DNA of 35,338 nt from an uncultured Jannaschia sp. (lineage in GTDB: Bacteria; Pseudomonadota; Alphaproteobacteria; Rhodobacterales; Rhodobacteraceae): NCBI RefSeq assembly GCF_947494055.1, contig NZ_CANLTR010000036.1:1-35338 (forward strand). Direction: 5' to 3'. The notes under the pieces are model-generated. The model was not told the origin of the DNA. It searched no databases and saw only the letters and a list, made by a program, of their open reading frames with translations. Below, one piece after another: positions 1 to 7,099 of this stretch; within the stretch, counting starts at the first letter, position 1; every line of letters starts with the position of its first letter. A program made the position numbers and the translations under genes.

Positions 1-76
1 GGAACAGGAAGTGGAAGGAGACGGTGAAGGCGAACTGGATGCGGGCCAGCAGCACCGCGTCGAACGATCCGAGCAT
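1..76 (-). CDS. cydA: Cytochrome bd ubiquinol oxidase subunit I, N-terminal 25 codons only
   Basis: The complement reads MLGSFDAVLLARIQFAFTVS, then FHFLF, and runs off the window edge. This matches the conserved start of the bd-type quinol oxidase large subunit (CydA/CioA), whose early LARIQFAFTVSFH segment carries the N-terminal haem-ligand histidine (H22 here). A clear ribosome binding site (GAGGAAAG) precedes the ATG. The gene starts 9 bases after the metallo-hydrolase stop, so it is probably the next cistron of the sulfide-oxidation operon. In known systems bd oxidases are much less sensitive to sulfide than haem-copper oxidases, which would suit an operon that feeds quinol from sulfide oxidation. 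Only 25 residues are visible, so CydA and CioA cannot be told apart. Confidence 0.85.
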   Translation of the reverse strand, partial: MLGSFDAVLLARIQFAFTVSFHFLF

Positions 77-85
77 TATCTTTCC

Positions 86-985
86 TCAGAACCGGTTGGC
101 CGGGATCTTGAAGTAGCTGTTCCCGTCCGCTTCGGGCTTGGGCAGGCGACCGCCGCGGAGATTTACCTGCAGTGCGTGCAGCATCTGCTTGGGCAAGCCG
201 AGCGTGGCGTCTCGCGCCTCGCGAAGCTCGACATAAGCCGCTTCCGACGTCCCGCCGCCCAGATGTTTGTTCGCAGCCTTCTGCTCGCCCACCGTGCTCT
301 CCCAAGCCGGTGTCTCGCGGTCGTCCGTCCCGTAATCGTGGCCGATGAAGATGCGGGTCTCGTCGGGGTAATCGAGGATCGCCATGAGGGAGGTGTAGAG
401 CGCTTTCGCCGATCCGCCGGGGAAGTCGCAGCGCGCCGTCCCGGCATCTGGCTGCATGAATGTGTCATGCGCAAAGATCGCGTCGCCGACGACATAGGTA
501 ATCGAGCCCAGCGTATGGCCAGGCGAAAGCAGGACGCGGCCTTCGAGATCACCGATACGAAACGTGTCGCCATGCGCGAAGAGCCGGTCGAAATCGACGT
601 CGGGAACGAAAACGTCGGGCATGTTGTAGAGCTCGCGCCAGAGCCCGGCGATATCGCGGACCTTCTCGCCGATCGCCGTCGGTCGCCCGGTGCGTTCCTT
701 CAGCCAGGCTGAGGCCATCAGGTGATCGGCATGCGGATGCGTGTCGAGGATCCATTCGAGTTCCAATCCCTTCCGTTCGATGTAGTCGAGCGCCCATTGC
801 GCGTGTTCGGTCGAGGTTCGCGCCGCCGCGGTATCGAAGTTCAGCACGACGTCGATCAACGCCGCCTTCTTCGTCGCTTCGCAAACGACGATGTACTGGC
901 ACGACCCGGTGACGGGCTCGTAGAACCCCACGACGCGCGGGCTTCCGGAACCGTTGGAGGGACTGGCCTTCGACAGGATATCCAT
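86..985 (-). CDS. MBL-fold metallo-hydrolase, persulfide dioxygenase-like
   Basis: This 299-residue protein has the metallo-beta-lactamase fold signature HxHxDH (H83, H85, D87, H88), then GHT (H157), D174 and H216 in GHDYG. This pattern and length fit the ETHE1/Blh group of persulfide dioxygenases, which oxidise glutathione persulfide to sulfite in the cytoplasm with a single iron. The start at 985 was chosen because AAGGACG lies about 9 bases upstream. A further ATG at 1003 overlaps the SulP stop as ATGA but has no good ribosome binding site. It lies between the SulP gene and a bd oxidase gene, downstream of a sulfide:quinone oxidoreductase, which strongly supports a role in sulfide or persulfide oxidation. 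Unlike Blh of Xylella and Agrobacterium it carries no DUF442 domain; that domain is fused to the SQR of this operon instead. A glyoxalase II-like thioesterase is the alternative. Confidence 0.85.
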   Translation of the reverse strand: MDILSKASPSNGSGSPRVVGFYEPVTGSCQYIVVCEATKKAALIDVVLNFDTAAARTSTEHAQWALDYIERKGLELEWILDTHPHADHLMASAWLKERTGRPTAIGEKVRDIAGLWRELYNMPDVFVPDVDFDRLFAHGDTFRIGDLEGRVLLSPGHTLGSITYVVGDAIFAHDTFMQPDAGTARCDFPGGSAKALYTSLMAILDYPDETRIFIGHDYGTDDRETPAWESTVGEQKAANKHLGGGTSEAAYVELREARDATLGLPKQMLHALQVNLRGGRLPKPEADGNSYFKIPANRF

Positions 986-999
986 GGAGCGTTCGTCCT

Positions 1000-2736
1000 T
1001 CATTCTGCTGCGGATCGGGGGGCGGGCCGGACAAGCTCGGTCCAAGCGTCGTACTGGCTGAGGAACACGCGGCCGTTCAGCTCGTCGAGGAAATGGGTTC
1101 GGGCGAGGCGGTCCATCACGGGTCCCTTCACTTCGCTGAGGTGAAAGCCGATCCCGAGATCGCGCAGGCGCCGGTTCACGGCTTCGAGGCTTTCGAGTGC
1201 CGAGAAGTCGATCTCGTTCACCGCCGGGCACATCAGGACGACATTGGAGATCGACCCGCTCTCCGAGACCCGGTCCTGGATCAGCGTCTCAAGGAACCGC
1301 GCGTTCACAAAGTAAAGGCTCTCGTCCACCCGGATCGTAAGCAGCCCGGGATCGGTCGCGACGGCGTGGCGATCGACGTTGCGGAAGTGCTGCGTTCCAG
1401 GGACGAGCCCGACAACGGCGACATGGGGCTTTGCGGTCTTCACGAGATGCAAGACCAGTGAGACGCCGATCCCCGTCGCCACCCCGATCTCGACCCCGGC
1501 GCCGAGCGTCGCGAGAATGGTGACGGCGACCGCAACGAAATCAGCCTTTGCGTAGGTCCATGTCCGGCGCAGGATCGACAGGTCTACAAGACCCAGGACC
1601 GCCACGATGATCGTCGCTGCCAGGGTCGCTTGCGGAAGATACTGGATGAGCGGTGTCAGGAACGCGGCAGCGAAGGCAAGCCCGATCGCGGTGTATACCC
1701 CCGCCGCGGGTGTACGGGCCCCGGCATCGTCGTTGACGACCGACCGAGAGAAGCCGCCCGTGACCGGATATCCGCCTGTAAAAGCCGCCCCGAGATTGGC
1801 CGCGCCGAGACCGATCAATTCCTGGTCGGGATCGATCCGCTCGCGTCGCCGCGCCGCCAGCGTCTGCGCGACGGAAATGGATTCGACGAAGCCGATGACG
1901 GAGATCAGGATCGCCGGAACCAGAAGCTGCCGTATCAGATCGGGCGAGGCGGTTGGCACGGTGAATGGGGGCAGGCCGCGAGGGACGTCGCCGACGATCG
2001 CGACACCTGCAGCGTCGAGAGACAGTTTCCAGACCAGCGCCGTCGTCACAACCACCGCCAGCACGGGCCCCGCCTTGGTCAGCGTGGCGGCCGCCGTTGC
2101 GGACAGACCCGCACCACGAAGCGCAGGCGTCATACCCCGTCGCACCCAGAACAGGAACGCCGTGGCGGCAAGGCCGATCGCCAGCGTCGGAAGATTCGTT
2201 GCGCCGATATTCACGAGAAGCCCGGTCACCATCTCGATCAGGGTGTGTCCGCCGGCCTCGATCCCGAGAAGGTGCCGCAGCTGCGATGCGGCGATCAGGA
2301 TGCCCGAGGCGGTGATAAACCCCGCTATGACCGGATGGCTGAGGAAGTTTGCGAGAAATCCCAAGCGGAGCGCGCCGAGAAGCAATAGGATCACGCCCGA
2401 CAAAGCTGCCAGGGTGAGTGCCGCCGCGGCGTATCCTGCCGTTCCCTGCGCTGCGACCTCCCCCACGGCGGAGGCTGTGAGAAGCGAGACGACCGCGACC
2501 GGCCCGACGGCAAGCGACCGCGACGTACCGAAAATCGCGTAGAGAACGATGGGCAGGATCGAAGCGTAGATCCCTGCTTCCGCCGGCAATCCCGCCAGAA
2601 GCGCATAGGCCAGCGATTGCGGAATCAGCATGATCGTCACGATCAGCGCCGCCAACCCGTCGCCGGCCAGATCATTCCGGTCGTAGCGGCGGCCCCAGTC
2701 GAGGATGGGGACGTGACGGCGTAGCCCAGAACTCAT
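1000..2736 (-). CDS. SulP family anion permease with C-terminal STAS domain
   Basis: This is a 578-residue inner-membrane protein. The N-terminal segment runs through the SulP sulfate-transporter signature (IPQSLAYALLAGLPAEAGIY near residues 38-57), followed by many hydrophobic helices up to about residue 420. A soluble STAS domain fills roughly residues 445-565. The family exchanges or imports sulfate, bicarbonate and related anions. The gene lies 51 bases downstream of the SQR fusion and 14 bases upstream of the persulfide dioxygenase-like gene. That context suggests handling of sulfite or sulfate produced by sulfide oxidation, although direction and substrate cannot be read from sequence. 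The start at 2736 has AAGGACG about 8 bases upstream. Confidence 0.9.
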   Translation of the reverse strand: MSSGLRRHVPILDWGRRYDRNDLAGDGLAALIVTIMLIPQSLAYALLAGLPAEAGIYASILPIVLYAIFGTSRSLAVGPVAVVSLLTASAVGEVAAQGTAGYAAAALTLAALSGVILLLLGALRLGFLANFLSHPVIAGFITASGILIAASQLRHLLGIEAGGHTLIEMVTGLLVNIGATNLPTLAIGLAATAFLFWVRRGMTPALRGAGLSATAAATLTKAGPVLAVVVTTALVWKLSLDAAGVAIVGDVPRGLPPFTVPTASPDLIRQLLVPAILISVIGFVESISVAQTLAARRRERIDPDQELIGLGAANLGAAFTGGYPVTGGFSRSVVNDDAGARTPAAGVYTAIGLAFAAAFLTPLIQYLPQATLAATIIVAVLGLVDLSILRRTWTYAKADFVAVAVTILATLGAGVEIGVATGIGVSLVLHLVKTAKPHVAVVGLVPGTQHFRNVDRHAVATDPGLLTIRVDESLYFVNARFLETLIQDRVSESGSISNVVLMCPAVNEIDFSALESLEAVNRRLRDLGIGFHLSEVKGPVMDRLARTHFLDELNGRVFLSQYDAWTELVRPAPRSAAE

Positions 2737-2787
2737 GGTCGTGTTCGTCCTTCGGGGTTTTGGAGGCCGGCGCGTAGCGGAGACGGC

Positions 2788-4482
2788 TCAAGCGGTCTCA
2801 GTCGGAGCGTCCTGCGGTGCCAGACCGGGCGCAGCCATCCACTCGCGTCCCTTCAGCATGCCCTGCCAGTATATCGGCGGCAGTATTTGCGCCTTCAGCG
2901 CCCAGGCAAGCCGCGTGGGCTTCGTGCCGTCGAGGATCCATTTCGGGAACGTCGGTTTCAGCGCACCGCCGTAGCCGAACTCGGCCAGCACGATCTTGCC
3001 CCGTTCCACCGTCAACGGGCAGGAGCCGTAGCCGTCGTAGGACGCGACGGCGGAAGAACCCTTCAAGTCGGCCATGATGTTCTCGGCAACCGTCGGCGCC
3101 TGCTTGCGCGCCGCGGCTGCCGTCTTGGCATTCGGCGCGTTCATCACATCGCCCAGGCTCCAGACGTTGTCATAACGCTTGTGACGCAGCGTATGCTGAT
3201 CCACATCGACCCAACCCGCGGCGTCGTCGGCGAGCGGCGAGACCCGGATGAAGTCGGGCGCCGTCTGGGGCGGACAGACATGGAGCATGTCGAAGGACAT
3301 CGTCCGCGTCGTCGGCGCTTCACCCTCCTTCGTGACCTTGAACGTCGCCGTCTTCGCAGGGCCATCGACAGCCACGAGGTTGTGGAAGAAGTCGAGCGTG
3401 GCGTTGTACTTCTTCACGTATTCCATGAGCGCGGGGACGTAATCCTTCACGCCGAAGAGGACCCCGCCGGCATTGGCGAAGTGGATGTCGATGTCCTTCA
3501 GACGGCTCTCGCGGTGCCAGTGATCAGCGGAGAGATACATGGCCTTTTGCGGGGCGCCGGCGCATTTAATCGGCATTGGTGGCTGGGTGAAAAGTGCCGT
3601 GCCGCGCTGCATCTCCTGAACGAGCTGCCAGGTATAGGGCGCCAGATCGTAACGGTAGTTCGACGTCACGCCGTTGCGTCCGAGCGTGTCTGTCAATCCC
3701 TCGACCACGCCCCAATCAAGCTTGAGCCCCGGGCAAACGACCAATCGATCGTACTTCACAACCCGGCAGCCCTCGAGGATGACGGCATCGTTTTCAGGCT
3801 CGAAGGCCGCGACCGCTCCCTTGATCCAGGCAACGCCCTTGGGGATCAGCGCCCCCATCGTCTTCGCAGTCTCGTCGGCGGTAAAGATGCCGGCACCCAC
3901 CATGGTCCACCCGGGTTGGTAGTAGTGAACCTCTGCCGGCTCGATGATCGCGATGGACAGACTGTCCCGCCGCGATTTCAACGAGGCCGCCGTCGCGATC
4001 CCTGCGGCCCCGCCTCCGACGATGACCACGTCGTACCTGGTCTCATTTGTATCGGTGGGGACGCGGCCGCCGTTCGCGATCCGCCGAGCCACGCCGTTCA
4101 GATCGTAGCCGGCGCTCTTGGCGTGCGACAGGATCTCGGAAACCGGCCTGCGACCCGCTTGGGAAAGCGCCCAGAGCGTGGCCGAACGCGTACCCGAGCG
4201 GCAATGCGCGTAAACCGGACCCGGAAGGTCCTCGAGTGCGGCGCCGAAGGCGGCCACGTCACTTTCCTGGACCTTGCCCGTCTCAACCGGCACGTATCGT
4301 GCCTCGAGACCATGCTTCTGCGCGGCCGCCCGAATCTCGTCGAAAGTCGGCTGGTCCCCGCCTTCCCCGTCAGGCCGGTTCACCATAATCGAGCGGAAGC
4401 CCTTGGATTTCAACTCGGGGATGTCGGTCGTCTTGATTTGCGGGCCGACTGACAGGCGATCGGTGATCTTGTTGACGTCCAT
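2788..4482 (-). CDS. Fused DUF442 phosphatase-like/sulfurtransferase domain and sulfide:quinone oxidoreductase
   Basis: This 564-residue protein joins two modules. Residues 1 to about 112 form a TIGR01244/DUF442 domain with the protein-tyrosine-phosphatase loop HCRSGTR (C94), often linked to sulfur transfer. Residues 149-564 are a flavoprotein with the FAD-binding motif VVIVGGGAAG (about 153-162) and the three cysteines expected of sulfide:quinone oxidoreductase (C250 in VVCPG, C307 in PIKCAGAP, C403 in HVCPP). SQR oxidises sulfide at the membrane, passes electrons to ubiquinone and releases a persulfide, and the fused domain may take or relay the sulfane sulfur. The start at 4482 was preferred over upstream codons because GAGGAGAG lies just before it and the domain begins there. 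It leads the minus-strand operon opposite a divergent LysR regulator. The same fusion architecture is known in other bacteria. Confidence 0.9.
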   Translation of the reverse strand: MDVNKITDRLSVGPQIKTTDIPELKSKGFRSIMVNRPDGEGGDQPTFDEIRAAAQKHGLEARYVPVETGKVQESDVAAFGAALEDLPGPVYAHCRSGTRSATLWALSQAGRRPVSEILSHAKSAGYDLNGVARRIANGGRVPTDTNETRYDVVIVGGGAAGIATAASLKSRRDSLSIAIIEPAEVHYYQPGWTMVGAGIFTADETAKTMGALIPKGVAWIKGAVAAFEPENDAVILEGCRVVKYDRLVVCPGLKLDWGVVEGLTDTLGRNGVTSNYRYDLAPYTWQLVQEMQRGTALFTQPPMPIKCAGAPQKAMYLSADHWHRESRLKDIDIHFANAGGVLFGVKDYVPALMEYVKKYNATLDFFHNLVAVDGPAKTATFKVTKEGEAPTTRTMSFDMLHVCPPQTAPDFIRVSPLADDAAGWVDVDQHTLRHKRYDNVWSLGDVMNAPNAKTAAAARKQAPTVAENIMADLKGSSAVASYDGYGSCPLTVERGKIVLAEFGYGGALKPTFPKWILDGTKPTRLAWALKAQILPPIYWQGMLKGREWMAAPGLAPQDAPTETA

Positions 4483-4568
4483 GGTCTTCTCTCCTCGGAG
4501 CCGGCGGCGTTTCCTTGAAGGTAGGCGTCGCACGGGCTTCGGTAAAATTGACTTTGCCTTGCGCCGTG

Positions 4569-4583
4569 ATCGGAATATTCGAT
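4569..4583. promoter_or_regulatory. Near-palindrome in the divergent promoter of the sulfide operon
   Basis: ATCGGAATATTCGAT has arms ATCG and CGAT around an AT-rich centre that itself holds the palindrome GAATATTC. It lies in the 106-base gap between the SQR fusion and the LysR gene, ending 5 bases before the LysR start. The position fits autoregulation by a LysR-type protein or recognition by another regulator. It is only a sequence observation. Confidence 0.4.
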
Positions 4584-4588
4584 AACGC

Positions 4589-5509
4589 ATGACAACCTTG
4601 CGGCAGCTACGCTTTCTGACAGCCCTCGACGAAACCCGGAGCTTCTCGCAGGCGGCCGGCCTGTGCCACGTCACCCAGTCGACCCTGTCGGCAGGCATCC
4701 GCGAACTCGAGGACGGGCTGGGCACGCAACTCGCGGAGCGCACGCGCCAGACCGTCACCATGACCCCCCTCGGACGCGATCTGGCCGCGCGGGCTCGCGA
4801 CATCCTGAGCGCGGTCGCCGATCTGGAGGACCAGGCCGCCCGCGAGTCCGGAACCGGCGGTGCGCTCCTGCGCATGGGCGTGATCCCGACGGTTGGGCCC
4901 TTCATCCTGCCACGAGCGCTGCCGCTCATCCGCGACCAAATGCCTGGCCTGACCATCTCGCTCCGCGAGGAGCTGACCGACAGCCTCATTGAGGCCCTGT
5001 CGGCGGGCCGACTTGACCTTGTGCTGATGGCGCTGCCCCATGAGGTCCCGTCGCGGATAGAGACGCAGCTGCTCTTCGACGACAGTTACCATCTCGCCAC
5101 GCGCATGGACCATCCGCTCGCCAATGCGGGCACGGTGGACGGGTCGGATCTGAACGGACGCCGGCTCCTCCTCTTGGATCGGGGCCATTGTCTGCAGCGC
5201 CATGCTCTCTCGGCCTATCCTGAAGCATTGCTGGGCGAGGACGAAAGCTTTGCGGCTACTTCGCTACCCACGCTGGCCGCCATGGTTGAAGAGGGACTCG
5301 GAATTACGCTCCTGCCCGACCTCGCCATCGCGGCGGGGGCAGTGACGGGGCAGCGCTTGTCATTGACGGCCTTGCGCGGTGCGCGGCCCCGTCAGGTGGT
5401 CCTGGCCTGGCGCAGGAGTTCCGCACGCGCCGAGACATTCGCGCGGATCGGCACCTGCCTTGCCGAGGCCCGCGACGAACTCTTCACCCACACTCATTTG
5501 CCGAGCTAG
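4589..5509 (+). CDS. LysR family regulator, OxyR-like
   Basis: This 306-residue protein has the winged helix-turn-helix of LysR regulators (residues about 2-60, including SFSQAAGLCHVTQSTLS) and an effector domain closest to OxyR. The OxyR redox region is recognisable: LLLLDRGHC with C201 at the place of Escherichia coli C199, then ATSLPTLAAMVEEGLGITLLP. The second redox cysteine (C208 in E. coli) is replaced by Y210, so an intramolecular disulfide of the classical kind cannot form. OxyR proteins also respond to sulfane sulfur through C199, which would suit this gene because it diverges from the sulfide-oxidation operon. A regulator that senses persulfide through a single cysteine is my inference. 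The ATG at 4589 has no strong ribosome binding site. The gene converges on the L,D-transpeptidase gene with a 3-base gap. Confidence 0.85.
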   Translation: MTTLRQLRFLTALDETRSFSQAAGLCHVTQSTLSAGIRELEDGLGTQLAERTRQTVTMTPLGRDLAARARDILSAVADLEDQAARESGTGGALLRMGVIPTVGPFILPRALPLIRDQMPGLTISLREELTDSLIEALSAGRLDLVLMALPHEVPSRIETQLLFDDSYHLATRMDHPLANAGTVDGSDLNGRRLLLLDRGHCLQRHALSAYPEALLGEDESFAATSLPTLAAMVEEGLGITLLPDLAIAAGAVTGQRLSLTALRGARPRQVVLAWRRSSARAETFARIGTCLAEARDELFTHTHLPS

Positions 5510-5512
5510 AGT

Positions 5513-6118
5513 TCATCCGTTCACGAAGGCATCCGATCCGGTCTTGGGATAGAGCACCACCCGGGTATCGAGGGGCACGCGTTCGTAGAGGTGCATGATG
5601 TGCTCGTTGGTCAGGCCGGCGCAGCCGTTCGACACGGATTGCCCGATGGTCCGGGGATCGTTCGTTCCATGAATGCGCAAGAACGTGTCGCCCCGGCCTT
5701 CCTGAAAAAGGTAGAGCGCACGTGCCCCGAGCGGATTGCCGGGGCCACCTTCCATTCCATCCTCCGCGTAGGGTTCGTAGAGCTCGGGCTCGCGGCGGAG
5801 CATGCCGGGGGTCGGCATCCAGGAGGGCCATTCCTTCTTGGCTCCCACATAGAAGGTCCCCGACACGTAGAGCGCGTCTCGCCCCACCCGGATCGGGTAG
5901 ACCCAAGCCTTGCCATCGGGAAGGGTCCAGTACAGCTTGAACTGATCCGGAATCACGTGGATTTCGCCCATCGGCAGCGGGTCGCCCCGTTCGTTGCGCA
6001 AATCGATGACATGGGGCATGATGATGGCCACCGTGTCCGGGACCTGCGCGAGGACGGGTGCGGCGAGACCGAGCGTCGCAAGACTACCGAGGATCACGTG
6101 TCTGCGGGTCGTTCTCAT
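5513..6118 (-). CDS. Periplasmic L,D-transpeptidase (YkuD family), first of a tandem pair in position
   Basis: This 201-residue protein starts with a signal peptide (RR at residues 5-6, a hydrophobic stretch, then a cleavage-like APVLAQ near residue 25). The YkuD catalytic motif is at the C-terminal end: H150 in RIHGTND, S163 and C166 in SNGCAGL. YkuD enzymes crosslink peptidoglycan stem peptides at diaminopimelate or attach proteins to them, using the cysteine as nucleophile. The arginine that follows in the usual S-x-G-C-x-R-L motif is glycine here (G168). The gene starts one base after the stop of a second member of the family, so the two are probably co-transcribed, with this one downstream. 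Length and architecture fit small single-domain LDTs of Rhodobacterales. Confidence 0.88.
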   Translation of the reverse strand: MRTTRRHVILGSLATLGLAAPVLAQVPDTVAIIMPHVIDLRNERGDPLPMGEIHVIPDQFKLYWTLPDGKAWVYPIRVGRDALYVSGTFYVGAKKEWPSWMPTPGMLRREPELYEPYAEDGMEGGPGNPLGARALYLFQEGRGDTFLRIHGTNDPRTIGQSVSNGCAGLTNEHIMHLYERVPLDTRVVLYPKTGSDAFVNG

Positions 6119-6119
6119 C

Positions 6120-6662
6120 TCAGATCACCCTTACCTGCGTGCCGACCGGGCACAGGCCGAACAGCTCCTCGATCTGCGCATTGTAGAGGCCGATGCATCC
6201 GTCCGAGGAGGGCCGGCCGATCTTGCGCGTATCGTGGGTGCCGTGGATCAGATAGGCGGGCCAGTCGAGATACATCGCATGCGTACCGAGGGGATTGTCC
6301 GGACCGGGCGGCACGTATTCCCAGCCGAACCGTTCGCGCTGCGATGGTGTCGGGGTCCAGTCCGGTCCGACCTTCTTGCGCACGATCTTCGTGTAACCTC
6401 GCTTGGTTAGGTCCTCGGACGTCGGAACCGAGGTCGGGTAAAGCCGATAGTCGGAGCCGTCGGCATTCCAGTAATGCAGCGCACGCGACGTCGTGTCGGC
6501 GACGATGGTGCCGACGCCCAGATCGTCGAAGTGATCGCGCCAGTCCTGCATGTGAAAGCTCGACGCGTTGCGCCGCGTCCCGGTCGACTGCGCGGCGGCA
6601 GGAAGCGCCAGACCGGCTAGACAGGCAGCCAGAAGGGTGCGTCGGGTGAAGATAGAAGACAT
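6120..6662 (-). CDS. Periplasmic L,D-transpeptidase (YkuD family), upstream member of the tandem pair
   Basis: This 180-residue protein has a signal peptide (TRRTLLAACLAGLALPAAAQ, residues 6-25) and the YkuD motif with H140 in LIHGTHD and C156 in SSDGCIGL. As in its neighbour, the arginine of the canonical motif is glycine (G158). It shares the GNPLGTHAMY-like segment of the family with its neighbour (PDNPLGTHAMYL here and PGNPLGARALYL there), so the pair probably arose by duplication. The start at 6662 is chosen because AGAGGAGC lies 6 bases upstream; an earlier in-frame codon at 6686 has no support. The likely role is peptidoglycan crosslinking in the periplasm. Confidence 0.88.
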   Translation of the reverse strand: MSSIFTRRTLLAACLAGLALPAAAQSTGTRRNASSFHMQDWRDHFDDLGVGTIVADTTSRALHYWNADGSDYRLYPTSVPTSEDLTKRGYTKIVRKKVGPDWTPTPSQRERFGWEYVPPGPDNPLGTHAMYLDWPAYLIHGTHDTRKIGRPSSDGCIGLYNAQIEELFGLCPVGTQVRVI

Positions 6663-7099
6663 GTTTGCTCCTCTTTTCGACGGCATTGCGGGGCCAAGCT
6701 TAAGTCAACCTTACGCGCGACGGGGCGATCGCGGCAGAGCAGGTCCGGTCCATTCTGGTCATGTCATCTCCAGGATGGCGAGACGGGGGGGGACAGACAG
6801 GATTCTCCCACAGGGAGACGAACCGTGAATCCTCAATACGTGAGACATACGCGAACGGTCGAGGCTGTGTGGAAACTCGGCTCTCACGCATGTCGAAGGA
6901 ACAACTTCCTGCTGCGGCACGGAGATCGTGACGCAGTCAGAATCAACGCATCGTTTCGCGAGCTTTCTGAGGATGCCGTCCTGCGTCCACACACTTCGGC
7001 GGAGTTTCCACACAGACTCGGCCCAAACCTGCCACTTGCAATCCAAGCCAACATCGCGTTGCAGCATCCCCAAAGCGGACCTTGGCGGCAAGCTGGACT
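6663..7099. other. Gene-free stretch with an inverted repeat
   Basis: No convincing gene is visible in these 437 bases. Short open frames on both strands have no ribosome binding site and resemble no family I know. The stretch contains the promoter side of the L,D-transpeptidase pair and a pair of inverted 16-base repeats (separate entry). It marks the change from GC-rich genes on the left to the AT-rich gene on the right. Confidence 0.5.
6865..7015. repeat. Inverted repeat, 16-base arms, 15/16 identical
   Basis: CTGTGTGGAAACTCGG at 6865-6880 is found again on the other strand as CTGTGTGGAAACTCCG (complement of 7000-7015). The arms are separated by 119 bases. The pair lies about 85 bases beyond the 3' end of the AT-rich gene at 7100-10414. 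It could be a remnant of a mobile element or a boundary of the transferred segment, but no transposase is recognisable between the arms. Confidence 0.55.

Noticed and set aside
1607-4452. Long open frames on the plus strand (1607-2542 and 2887-4452) opposite SulP and SQR
   Set aside because: They mirror well-supported minus-strand genes in GC-rich DNA, have arginine-rich low-information sequences and no recognisable motifs.
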